A stretch of 64,000 bases of DNA from Ruficoccus sp. ZRK36 (GTDB lineage: Bacteria; Verrucomicrobiota; Verrucomicrobiia; Opitutales; Cerasicoccaceae): the NCBI RefSeq assembly GCF_019603315.1, contig NZ_CP080649.1, forward strand, positions 2,924,176-2,988,175, given 5' to 3'. Below, in pieces: positions 44,238 to 53,364 of the stretch. The notes below the pieces were generated by a model. The model made no database searches. It was given only the letters and a program-made list of their open reading frames with translations, and was not told the DNA's origin. The position numbers and the translations under genes were made by a program. Positions within the stretch are counted from its first letter, which is position 1; each line of letters begins with the position of its first letter.

Positions 44238-47200
44238 AATTCGCTTTCTTGAAGCCAACGGAATGCAACGACCTTAAAGCGTCGACCAAAAGTATCGTTA
44301 TCGCCTGCCGCAGTGTCTTCGGGGTTTTGAGTGGCAGAAGGAGTTACGTACTCAGGAGTACGTTGTACAATCGCTTCGCACCAAGCCTCTCCGATGACTC
44401 TCTCAGTCATCGGGTCTGTGGCTTGTCCATAGGCACGTATGCGGAAGGTGTCCGAGCGAGCACTCAGCACACTACCGAAACGAGCCAGCAGGTCCGCTTG
44501 GGACAACCACCCAGGAACATTTTCAGCTTTCCAGTGGTTCGCATCTGATTCCACCGTCGTATTAAAGCCCGTGACACCGGATCGGTCTGTCGTCTGGTAG
44601 TTAGACTCCAGGTTACTGTTGATGCCTGAGTCAATGATCGCCTGAGCCAATAAACCACGCAGACGGTCATCCCGGGGGGTACCAGCATCATTTGTCAATG
44701 AGCGGTTCACAAAGTCAGCAAGCGATGTAAAAGGCCCACGCTGCCGGACCAAGGTCACGATAGCTATTGCCAAGTCAGCGATTTCGCCTGTCCCCGCAGC
44801 GGCATCGTAATCTAATGCTTTATAGCCGGTATACGCCTGGTCCGAGTCCGGGTTTCCGTCACCGACTTCTACGTCTGTCGGTTCTTTGAGGCGAGCGATG
44901 GGCGATTGAGTCGGGTTCAGATCATCATTCCCATCTGACATGGTAATACTTTTACCATAATAGGAAGCCAGCAAAGCTTTCCATGCTTCCACAGACGTGG
45001 AGTTCACATTGAAAGCACCGTCAATCATCATCTCACTGGCACTCGCCGTGTAGTCCGGATTGTTCAGGGAACTGCCATTCTGCAGAATAATGCGCGGATT
45101 TAACGTAGTCCCATTATCGAGGGTTGAGAAGAAGTATTCATCCCACAGAGCTTTATTGAGCAGGTATGAATAGTCATAGTGCAGACCATCGAAATTGAAA
45201 TAGATGTCCCAAGTTGTGGGTTCATAGTCTGCCCAGTTCACATAGACATCATCGAGGTTTGTGATCGCTGGGTCGGCCAAAGAATTTCCAATCGCATAGG
45301 CCGGAACCAAGTTATCAAACCGCCCCCTGTCAGTGCGATTTTCTCTGCGTCCATAGTTCCCTGAACCCTCATCATTCCAGAAAAACAGAGAGGCGTGCAT
45401 CAGATCACCAACAGAAAATAATTGCTCAGGGTCATCTGGCACATCGAAGAGAACAAGATTATCCGGCCCACCGCTTTCGCTCAGGCCAAGGCTTGCAGTA
45501 CCACTAAACCCATTTGTAAAGCTGATGTCCGATATTTCAATCCCTCCGATAAATGAGGGATTGATAGACATATTTCTCCTATAGTCACTTTCGGGTTCAG
45601 TATAATACATCTGAATCGACCCAGAAGTTGCAGCACGGGGATTCGCATTGGCGAGCCACTTTGTCTGATACGTAGGGGTGATCGTCGTGTTATTTGTTAC
45701 AAACGTACGAATAAATTTGAATCCAACTGCATTGGACGTGGACGAGTAGTTAGTCGGGTCAGATGGATTACTGTGGTTCCAAGTATCCATGATGCGCCAT
45801 GGGGGTGAGGTCCCACTCGGAGTAATCGCATTCATGTAAAATGACTCGCTGAGGAATTCGCCACCCGCTGTGTACAGGCTGACAGAACAGCCTAGCTGGC
45901 GGCCTAATTGGAAGGCGTAACTATCCACATACTGCCGCTCCGTACTAGTGGGATCGGTCGGAGCGTAGTCAGGGTTGCGATATATAACACGTGGGTTGCC
46001 ACTATACTCATGAAGAGCATAGAAGAAATTAGCAGTACTTGCGCTGTTCACTTCTGCCAAAGCATTCCCTGCAGAATTGTAAGCGGTAATGCCCCCAGCT
46101 GCAAAAATCTTCATTTCCCCCGGGGCAAAGCTAACGTTGGGAGTTGTAAATATATACGGTTTTCCGTTGATTGAGGAAAGTTCTTCTCCTGTAATGACTG
46201 TTGTCTTGTTGGCTTCAAGAGTCCTTAAATATGAGGATGTGATAAACTTATCGGTTGATGGGTTCAGTACGCGAGCAGCCTCTATACTATATGCGCTCCC
46301 CTCCAGCGCGTGATCATAGGGATTCCACAAAGCCACAACAGGCATAAAGTGCATATAGACCTTTGGGTTCCCATCGCTGTCTACGTCATTCAAATCATAC
46401 GCGGGCAGATAATAAAGTTGAAATCCTGTAACAATAGGGAAGAACCCGGCCTGAGAATCCGTTGCGCTGCGTACGGGCAGGTCGGCCACATCATCCAGAG
46501 CATTTGCCCAAGAGCGCAATTGAGCCCAGAGTGGGCCACCGGGGTCCTGCGCTGTCGGGGCTCCACCACTAATTGGCTCGAAAATCTGCCCGCCAGGTAC
46601 TGCCACTCCGCTCTGCAGGCCGGCGGTCAGGTCCTTGCGCAGTCCGCCCTGGACGGTGTTGCTGATCACCCCTTGGCTGTACGGAGTCAGGTCGTGGAAG
46701 CGGTTATCTCTGTTTGTACCGTCAGTTCCATTCCAGTTGTTTTCGAGTAAGGCGATCTGGCCGTCGTTGACGATGCGCTCGTCAAGATAATGGATTTGTC
46801 CGTTGATATTAACAGGGGCCCCCTCAGGATCGAACCAGCCCATATCGGTCATTTGCGAGATGCCGAATGCCTCGGGCACGAGAAGTGAAGCGTTGGTGAG
46901 ATTGTTGGCCGCAGTGTCAATCGGCTTGCGGGTGACGTTGGCTTTCACGCCTTCATCGCCCACCCAGTAGGCGTAGGCTCCGGGGGCATTGGTTTCGGTC
47001 ACTTCGACCAGAGGCACCCGCACTTCGTTGGTTCCATCCGGATCAACCAAGACCTTGTACTCATCCTCATTTGCGGGGTTATAGCTGTCCGCCTCATACT
47101 GAGTTTGATTACTGGAAGTATTCCCGCTGACCAGCCACGTGCGCAGCTGCCCAACGTTGCTGCGTTCTGTTGCATCAGTGGAGTCAGGGTCACCGGCATA

Positions 47201-47536
47201 CCAGACGCCGGTCCAGTAGGGGTTTTGAATGTCATTCCCAGGATCATTCAGCATGTCGATAGTAGGGTCAGCACCGGGTGCCACCGTCACTGCTGCCGTC
47301 GCGCTGATGCGCTTATCCGGGCCCATCTCGGTCTGAAGGCGGCCCAGTGCCGTATACATGCCGATCATGGCATTCTGCCGGGCTGTCAGCAGTTTTTTGT
47401 CGGTGGTGGTACCGGCCGAATAGGTAGCCGTCGTCATGCTCAGGCTCAACACAAGCAGGAGCACAAAGCCCATCAGGGTAAGGGCGATAACGAGAGCAAA
47501 ACCTGGCGCTTTTTTGATGCCGCTGTTTCGATGCAT
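44234..47536 (-). CDS. giant pilin-like exported protein (Verru_Chthon cassette A-like)
   Basis: A 1100-residue protein. The N-terminus (KKAPGFALVIALTLMGFVLLLVLSLSMTTATYSA) resembles a type IV prepilin/PilX leader: basic residues, a short G-F processing site and one hydrophobic helix. The next helix (KKLLTARQNAMIGMYTALGRLQTEMGPDKRISATAAV) is the hallmark of the large Verrucomicrobial proteins I know as cassette protein A. The C-terminal FTSLADFVNRSL...RLRGLLAQAIIDSGIN and FRIRAYGQA...GEAWCEAIVQR blocks also fit, and recall GspK-type pseudopilins. The other usual cassette genes (B, C, D) are not visible here. It probably is a minor-pilin-like component of a type II/IV secretion apparatus. Family assignment is from memory of the pattern. 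Confidence 0.72.
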   Translation of the reverse strand: MHRNSGIKKAPGFALVIALTLMGFVLLLVLSLSMTTATYSAGTTTDKKLLTARQNAMIGMYTALGRLQTEMGPDKRISATAAVTVAPGADPTIDMLNDPGNDIQNPYWTGVWYAGDPDSTDATERSNVGQLRTWLVSGNTSSNQTQYEADSYNPANEDEYKVLVDPDGTNEVRVPLVEVTETNAPGAYAYWVGDEGVKANVTRKPIDTAANNLTNASLLVPEAFGISQMTDMGWFDPEGAPVNINGQIHYLDERIVNDGQIALLENNWNGTDGTNRDNRFHDLTPYSQGVISNTVQGGLRKDLTAGLQSGVAVPGGQIFEPISGGAPTAQDPGGPLWAQLRSWANALDDVADLPVRSATDSQAGFFPIVTGFQLYYLPAYDLNDVDSDGNPKVYMHFMPVVALWNPYDHALEGSAYSIEAARVLNPSTDKFITSSYLRTLEANKTTVITGEELSSINGKPYIFTTPNVSFAPGEMKIFAAGGITAYNSAGNALAEVNSASTANFFYALHEYSGNPRVIYRNPDYAPTDPTSTERQYVDSYAFQLGRQLGCSVSLYTAGGEFLSESFYMNAITPSGTSPPWRIMDTWNHSNPSDPTNYSSTSNAVGFKFIRTFVTNNTTITPTYQTKWLANANPRAATSGSIQMYYTEPESDYRRNMSINPSFIGGIEISDISFTNGFSGTASLGLSESGGPDNLVLFDVPDDPEQLFSVGDLMHASLFFWNDEGSGNYGRRENRTDRGRFDNLVPAYAIGNSLADPAITNLDDVYVNWADYEPTTWDIYFNFDGLHYDYSYLLNKALWDEYFFSTLDNGTTLNPRIILQNGSSLNNPDYTASASEMMIDGAFNVNSTSVEAWKALLASYYGKSITMSDGNDDLNPTQSPIARLKEPTDVEVGDGNPDSDQAYTGYKALDYDAAAGTGEIADLAIAIVTLVRQRGPFTSLADFVNRSLTNDAGTPRDDRLRGLLAQAIIDSGINSNLESNYQTTDRSGVTGFNTTVESDANHWKAENVPGWLSQADLLARFGSVLSARSDTFRIRAYGQATDPMTERVIGEAWCEAIVQRTPEYVTPSATQNPEDTAAGDNDTFGRRFKVVAFRWLQESEL

Positions 47537-47537
47537 G

Positions 47538-47847
47538 GGTAAAAGTAGAATAACACTTAATATGGGTTAATGCACTGCCTCCTCTGCGGTCTCATGTGAC
47601 CGAGGCTGAGGGGGCAACGCGCACATGACGGGCATCGGCGAGACGCAAACCGTCCGGGGCTGGATAGTTGCGGTATTCATTGAGCAAGAGCAGCACTATG
47701 ACAATAGCAAAAGGGAGATTGTTTCACCATGTTTCTGGTGGATTCACGCCCTTAATCAGTCAAACAGCGTGTTCTCCACCGGATCGCATCTTAACCCAGA
47801 CAAAAATCACTCAAGTGTATATATTATAATGATTTAAATACGATCAA
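47538..47847. other. intergenic region without a supported gene
   Basis: About 310 bases upstream of the pilin-like operon and downstream of the DCC-family gene. A possible 70-codon frame (47625-47837, plus strand) shows no start signal or family resemblance. The right end (TATATATTATAATG) is AT-rich. Confidence 0.5.
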
Positions 47848-48237
47848 CTAAGGTGTATAGCGGGAGAGCCAGTGGCGGTTGCGAGCCACCCAACGGTAGA
47901 TGACCTCGCTTATACGCCGAAAGATACCGCACACCCGATAGCAACGCCACCCCAGCGCCCAGACGCCACCGGCCTTTGACAGGGCCAGAAAAGCCGCACC
48001 CGCCCCCCGGTAGACGCTTCCGTCGGGCTCGATCAGGTGGACGGCTTCAGAAAAAGCCCCCTCTCCCACCTCTGCAAAGCGCCCACGCAGGTCTTGATAG
48101 GGAATGTAGATCATCCGCTTGCCCGTAAGGCGCTGGAGCCTGCCGACCCACCGTGCGCAGAAGCCGCACTCCCCGTCCCAGATCAGCAAGGGCTGACCGG
48201 GCGGATCACGGACGACGGGCGTTGAGGACATCTTCAT
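47848..48237 (-). CDS. DCC-family thiol-disulfide oxidoreductase-like protein (DUF393)
   Basis: A 129-residue protein with the defining motif LLIWDGECGFCARWVGRLQRL (residues about 17-37): the D-G-x-C-x-x-C of the DCC family, a distant thioredoxin-fold group. It continues with IPYQDLRGRFAEVGEGAFSEAVHLIEPDGSVYRGAGAAFLAL and WRCYRVCGIFRRISEVIYRWVARNRHWLSR, as in typical members. The paired cysteines suggest redox activity, but cellular targets are unknown for most of the family. An in-frame ATG two codons downstream (48231) is an equal candidate start. Confidence 0.88.
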   Translation of the reverse strand: MKMSSTPVVRDPPGQPLLIWDGECGFCARWVGRLQRLTGKRMIYIPYQDLRGRFAEVGEGAFSEAVHLIEPDGSVYRGAGAAFLALSKAGGVWALGWRCYRVCGIFRRISEVIYRWVARNRHWLSRYTP

Positions 48238-48382
48238 GGCTGGATGTTTCTATTATCGACGTAAAATACCGTGAACGCAAAGCCGCGCGCCCGATCCACG
48301 GTCATAAAACTTCCAGAGCCACCCACAAAAATGGCGCTGGGCGTTGACTGCTGAGTAAACGGTTTATGTTTAGGCCTTTCCC

Positions 48383-48514
48383 ATGAGTAAGAAGGCCTGC
48401 GACAAAAAAGACTACACCTCTCCCCCGGACGCCAAGTATATCTGCAAAAAATGCGGTGCGAAGGCGGACAAGGAGGGTAAGCTCTGCAAGCCCAAGAAGC
48501 GACACGGATTCTAG
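48383..48514 (+). CDS. 43-residue zinc-ribbon-like small protein
   Basis: A short gene: ATG at 48383, TAG at 48512-48514. The protein is strongly basic and has cysteines at positions 6, 21, 24 and 35, with a C-K-K-C-G knuckle (KYICKKCGAKADKEGKLCKPKK). This is the layout of a small zinc ribbon, and it ends RHGF. Function is unknown; ribosome- or nucleic-acid-binding is possible from its charge. It stands alone between the DCC-family gene and the AraC gene. Confidence 0.75.
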   Translation: MSKKACDKKDYTSPPDAKYICKKCGAKADKEGKLCKPKKRHGF

Positions 48515-48576
48515 GATCCTGCTCTGCGCACGAGCGTGGGTAGCAGCTTCGGCGTCAGGCCTGCCGGGCAGAGCGT

Positions 48577-49380
48577 TCACACGTCGTCCAGTCCCAGCTT
48601 ACGCCGCCGCCAGGCACGCGGCGTCTCACCTGTACGTTGTCTGAAGGTATGCCCAAAGGCCGCTGCGCTACTGTACCCACATGCCGCAGCGATCTCCTTC
48701 ATCTGCATATCGGAGCCGGCGAGCATCTCCATCGCGGCTCGCAGGCGGCGACGCTGGACGATCTCGTACGGAGTTGTGCCGATCTGGCGCTTGAACTCGG
48801 CATGCAGGTGCGAGACCGACCACCCTACCCGCTGGGCCACCTCCGCCAGCGTATACGGACGGGCGTAGTTGGTCTCCAGCTCCATCAGGACCCGCTGAGT
48901 CGCCATCGGCAGCTTCTGGCGGCGGGCGATACCCACGCGCTGCCGGATCTGCATGAGCAGCGTACCGTAGACGGAGTGCAGCAGGCCCTGCCGATCAATC
49001 GACTCGTCCACATACCAGGCGATGACCTGTTCGCAGAACTGTCGTGCCGATGCGTCGTTCTCCCACTGCGAGAGATGCGGATGATAGCGGCGCGGGTGTC
49101 TGCTTGCTGACTCGAAGCGCAGGCACATACACCGGTAGGGGTCACCGGGATCGCTCCTGCAGACGGTCTGATCACCGGGGATATGCCAAATCAAATGACC
49201 AGCAGTGACCTCGACCAACTCCCCCTCATGGCGCAGCCATCCCCGCCCGCCAACCATGACCTCTACGCACTCCTCACCCGGTGGGATCGTGCGGTAGAGT
49301 GGATCACCACTGAGGCTATGGTAATACATGCCCGCGTAGGTGATGGCTCGCGGAAAGTGGCTGGAGGAATCGGCAAGCAT
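48577..49380 (-). CDS. AraC-family transcriptional regulator
   Basis: A 267-residue AraC/XylS protein. The N-terminal half is a cupin-like effector domain (YRTIPPGEECVEVMVGGRGWLRHEGELVEVTAGHLIWHIPGDQTVCRSDP). The C-terminal 100 residues are the double helix-turn-helix: ARPYTLAEVAQRVGWSVSHLHAEFKRQIGTTPYEIVQRRRLRAAMEMLAGSDMQMKEIAAACGYSSAAAFGHTFRQRTGETPRAWRRR. It is divergent from the beta-mannosidase gene with 84 bases between starts, so sugar-responsive activation of that enzyme is the likely role. Confidence 0.93.
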   Translation of the reverse strand: MLADSSSHFPRAITYAGMYYHSLSGDPLYRTIPPGEECVEVMVGGRGWLRHEGELVEVTAGHLIWHIPGDQTVCRSDPGDPYRCMCLRFESASRHPRRYHPHLSQWENDASARQFCEQVIAWYVDESIDRQGLLHSVYGTLLMQIRQRVGIARRQKLPMATQRVLMELETNYARPYTLAEVAQRVGWSVSHLHAEFKRQIGTTPYEIVQRRRLRAAMEMLAGSDMQMKEIAAACGYSSAAAFGHTFRQRTGETPRAWRRRKLGLDDV

Positions 49381-49464
49381 TTAGAGGATTTTGATAGTGT
49401 ATGAAATCGACCCCACGTCAACACCGCTAAAAACTGGCTCCGAACTATAGATATTTGAAAGACT

Positions 49465-51939
49465 ATGCCCCAGATAAGACAATCCCTTGAATCGAACTGG
49501 ACGTTCCTCGACACAAAATCCCGCAGCTGGCTCACCGCGCAGGTACCCGGCTGTATCCACACGGACCTGCTTACGCACAAGCTAATCCCGGAGCCCTTCT
49601 GGGGGCGCAATGAGGCGGACCTGCAGTATCTGGAAAATCTCGACTGGAGCTACCGGATGGAGTTCGAGCCCCAGGCTGAGCTGTTGGAGCACGAGCAGGT
49701 GGAGCTGGTAGCACTCGGGCTGGACACGGTGGCCACCGTCAGCCTGAACGGCACCGTCATCGCCGAAACGGATAATATGTTCATCGAGCACCGGCTGTCG
49801 GTGAAAAAGCTGCTCAAGCCCGGCAAGAACAAGCTGGAGATCCGCTTTACCGCTCCGATGAAGGCTATCGACGCCCGACGCGGTAAGGACGAACTGGTCG
49901 AGTGGTGCGATCCGGTCGGGGGCAGCTCGCTCCTGCGCAAGGAGGGTTGCTCCTTTGGTTGGGACTGGGGCCCGCGCTTCGCCACCAGCGGGATCTGGCA
50001 GCCTATTTACCTGCAAGGATGGTCCGGTAACCGCCTCACTTCCGTGCAGATCCGCCAGACCCATGACGAGGACGGCGTGCGCCTGGACTTCACCCCACAC
50101 CTGGCCCGCAAACGCGCGGGCTCCCTCCGGGGGACGGTCAGCCTGCGTGGCGAGACCGTGGCCGAGTTCGAGGGCGACAGCGTGCTCATCGAAAAGCCCG
50201 AGCTGTGGTGGCCCAACGGCCACGGTGAGCAGCCCCTGTACACCGTACGGCTGGAGTGGCTGGACGCTCAGGGAAATGTACTCGACGCCTGGGAAAAACA
50301 GATCGGTCTGCGCACGATCGTACTGGACCGCCACCCCGACGAGTTCGGCGAGAGCTTCCAGTTTGTCGTCAATGGCCGCGCGATCTTCGCCAAGGGCGCC
50401 AACTGGATTCCGGCGGATGCGTTTGTCAACGAAACCGACCGCAAGCGTCTGGCCGGGCTGCTTGGCTCCGCCGCCGAGGCCCACATGAATATGATCCGCG
50501 TCTGGGGCGGTGGCATCTACGAGTCCGAAGACTTTTACGACCTCTGCGACGAGCTGGGCCTGCTTGTGTGGCAGGACTTCATGTTTGCCTGCAAGCAGTA
50601 TCCCGGCGACCGCAAGTTCCTAAAAAGCGTCAGCGAGGAGGCCGCCTGTCAGGTCAAACGGATCGCTCACCGAGCCTGCCTCGCTCTGTGGTGCGGGAAC
50701 AACGAGATCGAGCAGATGCCGGAGGAAATCCTCAAGAACAAGAAACGCACCCAGGCCTACGAGGCAGTCTTTTATGATGTCCTCCCCAAGGCCGTGACCG
50801 AGCACGACGGGGTGACGACGTATTGGCCCTCATCCCCGCATAATCCCACCGGCTACAGAAACGGCTACAACACCGAGGACTGCGGCGATGCGCACTTCTG
50901 GGATGTCTGGCACGCCCGCATGCCCGTCAGCCGCTACGAGGAGAAGTTCTTCCGCTTCTGCTCGGAGTTCGGTATGCAGTCCTACTCCTCTCCCGAGGTA
51001 GCGCGGACCTTTTGCCCGCCCGAGGAGATGAATGTTTTCAGCCCCACGATGGAGGCCCACCAGAAAAACGGAGCCGGTAACCTCATCATCCTCGACTACG
51101 TGTCGCGCCTGTTCCGTTTCCCGCTGGGCTACCGTGGGCTCAGCTACCTTTCCCAGCTCAATCAGGCTCATTGCATGAAGGTCGGCATCGAGCACTTCCG
51201 CCGCTGCATGCCGCGCACGATGGGGGCGCTGTACTGGCAGCTCAACGACTGCTGGCCGGTCGCCTCCTGGAGCAGTATCGAGTACACCGGGCGCTGGAAG
51301 GCCCTGCACTACGAGTGCCGGCGCATCTTCGCCCCTGCCCTGCTGAGCGTGCGCGTACCCGGCGAGCCCGAGCTGAAGGCCAACAACACCCGCATCAACA
51401 CCAACTGCGAAGCCGAGCTGCACACGGTCTACGACGGCATCAAGCCGCAGATCAAGGCCACCCTCAGCTGGGCGCTGGAGACCATGAGCGGTGAAGTCAT
51501 CAAAAAGGGCTCGCAAAAGGTCGTACTGCGCTACGGAGAGTCCGTCCTGCAGCGTAAGCTGGACTTCTCCCGCGAGCTAAAAAAGTACAGCCGTGAACAG
51601 GTCTATCTGCGCGCCGAGCTCGTACCCGAAGAGGGAGAGTCCTCCCGGCGTACCGCTTACTTCGAGGCCCCGCGCTTCCTGGACCTGCCCAGCGCTCCGA
51701 TCAACTCGACCTGTGCTGCCGCCGGCCCGAGCGAGGTGGACGTCACCCTCACCTCAAAGGTCTTTCAGGCTTACGTACAGGTGGACTTCCCGGAGATGCC
51801 GCATGTCTGTTCGGACAACTACTTTGAGTTATATCCGGGCCAGCCCCGCACCGTACGCGTGCGCTTTGAGAAGCCAACCAAGGCGCAGGAGGCTGAGCGC
51901 AAGCTCGACCTCTACACGCTGGTGGACAGCTACCGCTGA
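49465..51939 (+). CDS. GH2 beta-mannosidase-like glycoside hydrolase
   Basis: An 824-residue enzyme without signal peptide, so probably cytoplasmic. The sugar-binding domain ([42 protein letters not shown]) and the [13 protein letters not shown] block are typical of GH2 beta-mannosidases. The general acid/base is E414 in [12 protein letters not shown], and the nucleophile is E501 in [15 protein letters not shown]. It removes beta-mannosyl units from the non-reducing end, such as in mannan or glycoprotein-derived oligosaccharides; related specificities cannot be excluded. It is controlled by the divergent AraC protein by inference. Confidence 0.92.
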   Translation: MPQIRQSLESNWTFLDTKSRSWLTAQVPGCIHTDLLTHKLIPEPFWGRNEADLQYLENLDWSYRMEFEPQAELLEHEQVELVALGLDTVATVSLNGTVIAETDNMFIEHRLSVKKLLKPGKNKLEIRFTAPMKAIDARRGKDELVEWCDPVGGSSLLRKEGCSFGWDWGPRFATSGIWQPIYLQGWSGNRLTSVQIRQTHDEDGVRLDFTPHLARKRAGSLRGTVSLRGETVAEFEGDSVLIEKPELWWPNGHGEQPLYTVRLEWLDAQGNVLDAWEKQIGLRTIVLDRHPDEFGESFQFVVNGRAIFAKGANWIPADAFVNETDRKRLAGLLGSAAEAHMNMIRVWGGGIYESEDFYDLCDELGLLVWQDFMFACKQYPGDRKFLKSVSEEAACQVKRIAHRACLALWCGNNEIEQMPEEILKNKKRTQAYEAVFYDVLPKAVTEHDGVTTYWPSSPHNPTGYRNGYNTEDCGDAHFWDVWHARMPVSRYEEKFFRFCSEFGMQSYSSPEVARTFCPPEEMNVFSPTMEAHQKNGAGNLIILDYVSRLFRFPLGYRGLSYLSQLNQAHCMKVGIEHFRRCMPRTMGALYWQLNDCWPVASWSSIEYTGRWKALHYECRRIFAPALLSVRVPGEPELKANNTRINTNCEAELHTVYDGIKPQIKATLSWALETMSGEVIKKGSQKVVLRYGESVLQRKLDFSRELKKYSREQVYLRAELVPEEGESSRRTAYFEAPRFLDLPSAPINSTCAAAGPSEVDVTLTSKVFQAYVQVDFPEMPHVCSDNYFELYPGQPRTVRVRFEKPTKAQEAERKLDLYTLVDSYR

Positions 51940-52154
51940 GTCTTTGCGTCCAGGCCACGGATAAAACCGTGGCCTGGACAAGACGCGCCTACTCTCAAAT
52001 CTCCGCCCTTATAAAACCTGAGGGCTCCATATGTATTGTCTGAATAGCAACGATCGCAGCTCGGAAAAGCTTGTCCCGGCACGATGAAAGGCCAATCGTA
52101 GAGGCTCTCTCGCGTGCCCGCGTATCCCGCCCCGAATACGGCTCTTTCCCCGCC

Positions 52155-53183
52155 ATGGCTCCCCAGCGTCCCACCCAGAAAACGATCGCCGAGGCCACCG
52201 GCCTGACCCAGGCAACCGTATCCATGGCACTGGCGGGACACCCCAAAATCTCCGCCGAAACCCGGCAGCTCGTGCTCGATACCGCGGAGCGCCTCGGCTA
52301 TCGCCCCGACCCTGTGCTCTCGGCCCTGTCCGCCTACCGCAAGCAGGTCGTCCCGGCAGGGTATCAGGCGACTCTGGCCTGGCTTGCCAATGAGGGGGAG
52401 GACCCGCGCTGGAAGCAATCGTCGACCTTTCGCCTGTACCATTCCGGCGCTCTTAAGCGGGCGCAAGAGCTGGGCTACAATCTGGAGGAGCATTACCTCC
52501 TGAGCGAGGGCATGACCCCCCGTCGGCTGGCCGAGTTGCTACAGGCCAGAAATATCCCCGGCATGCTGATCGCCCCACAGCCCGCGCCGGACATGCATAT
52601 CGACTTTGACTTTACCCATTTCTCGGCGGTCACATTTGGCTACACCCTCTCCCGGCCCGCCCTGCACCTCGCCACCCTCCATCAGTTCCGCTCCATGAAA
52701 AAGCTGTTGGCGAACCTCATCGGACGCGGATACAAACGGCTGGGACTCGCTCTGGGGGAAGACAGCGACCGCCGCGCCGACTACAACTGGTCCGGCGCCT
52801 ATATGAGCTTCCAGCGTCACCTGCCGAGCTGTGACCACGTACCTGTACACATGCCGGAGACTTTGGAGCAGCCTGCCTTCACGCGCTGGTTTAAGCAGCA
52901 CCGGCCCGATGTCGTGATCAGCATCAACCGCCACGTGCATGCATGGTTGACCGAGGCCGGGGAGCGCATTCCCGAAACGACCGGCGTGGCCCTCCTGTCC
53001 GTCCCCGATGGAGGCGAGTTCTACTCTGGCATCTGGGAGAATCCTGAGCTGATCGGGGCGCGTGCGCTTGAGTTTCTGGTGGACCTGATTCACCGCCGCG
53101 AGTGTGGCGTACCCACGATTCCGCTCTCTCAACTGGTAGACGGCACATGGGTTGAAGGAACCACCCTACGTTCGCCCCAATAG
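52155..53183 (+). CDS. LacI-family transcriptional regulator C
   Basis: I start at the ATG at 52155 (MAPQRPTQKTIAEATGLTQATVSMALAGHPKISAETRQLVLDTAERLGYRPDPVLSALSAYRKQ), which gives a normal LacI HTH and hinge; the frame extends 28 codons upstream without domain signal. The effector domain has the same atypical start (ATLAWLANEGEDPRWKQ) as LacI regulator A at 27916-28983, so these two belong to one subgroup, distinct from regulator B. At 342 residues it is normal. It follows the beta-mannosidase gene by 215 bases and may control it or distant genes. Confidence 0.9.
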   Translation: MAPQRPTQKTIAEATGLTQATVSMALAGHPKISAETRQLVLDTAERLGYRPDPVLSALSAYRKQVVPAGYQATLAWLANEGEDPRWKQSSTFRLYHSGALKRAQELGYNLEEHYLLSEGMTPRRLAELLQARNIPGMLIAPQPAPDMHIDFDFTHFSAVTFGYTLSRPALHLATLHQFRSMKKLLANLIGRGYKRLGLALGEDSDRRADYNWSGAYMSFQRHLPSCDHVPVHMPETLEQPAFTRWFKQHRPDVVISINRHVHAWLTEAGERIPETTGVALLSVPDGGEFYSGIWENPELIGARALEFLVDLIHRRECGVPTIPLSQLVDGTWVEGTTLRSPQ

Positions 53184-53364
53184 ACCGCTCATGACGCTAT
53201 AATAACCGGCCATCGCAAAGGGTAATCTTTTGTATACTGGCATCGTGTGGCAGCATTCATGCTAGATGCACAAGCATCGCCCATCCCTCTGACGCCGCCA
53301 AAGTGCAACAAACAAAAATCGTTGTTGGCAACCTCTGCTAATTCATCCTACTTAAGCATCTACT

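Noticed and set aside
47625-47837. Possible 70-codon gene upstream of the pilin-like operon
   Set aside because: No ribosome-binding site, no family resemblance, and an unusual composition; better left as intergenic.
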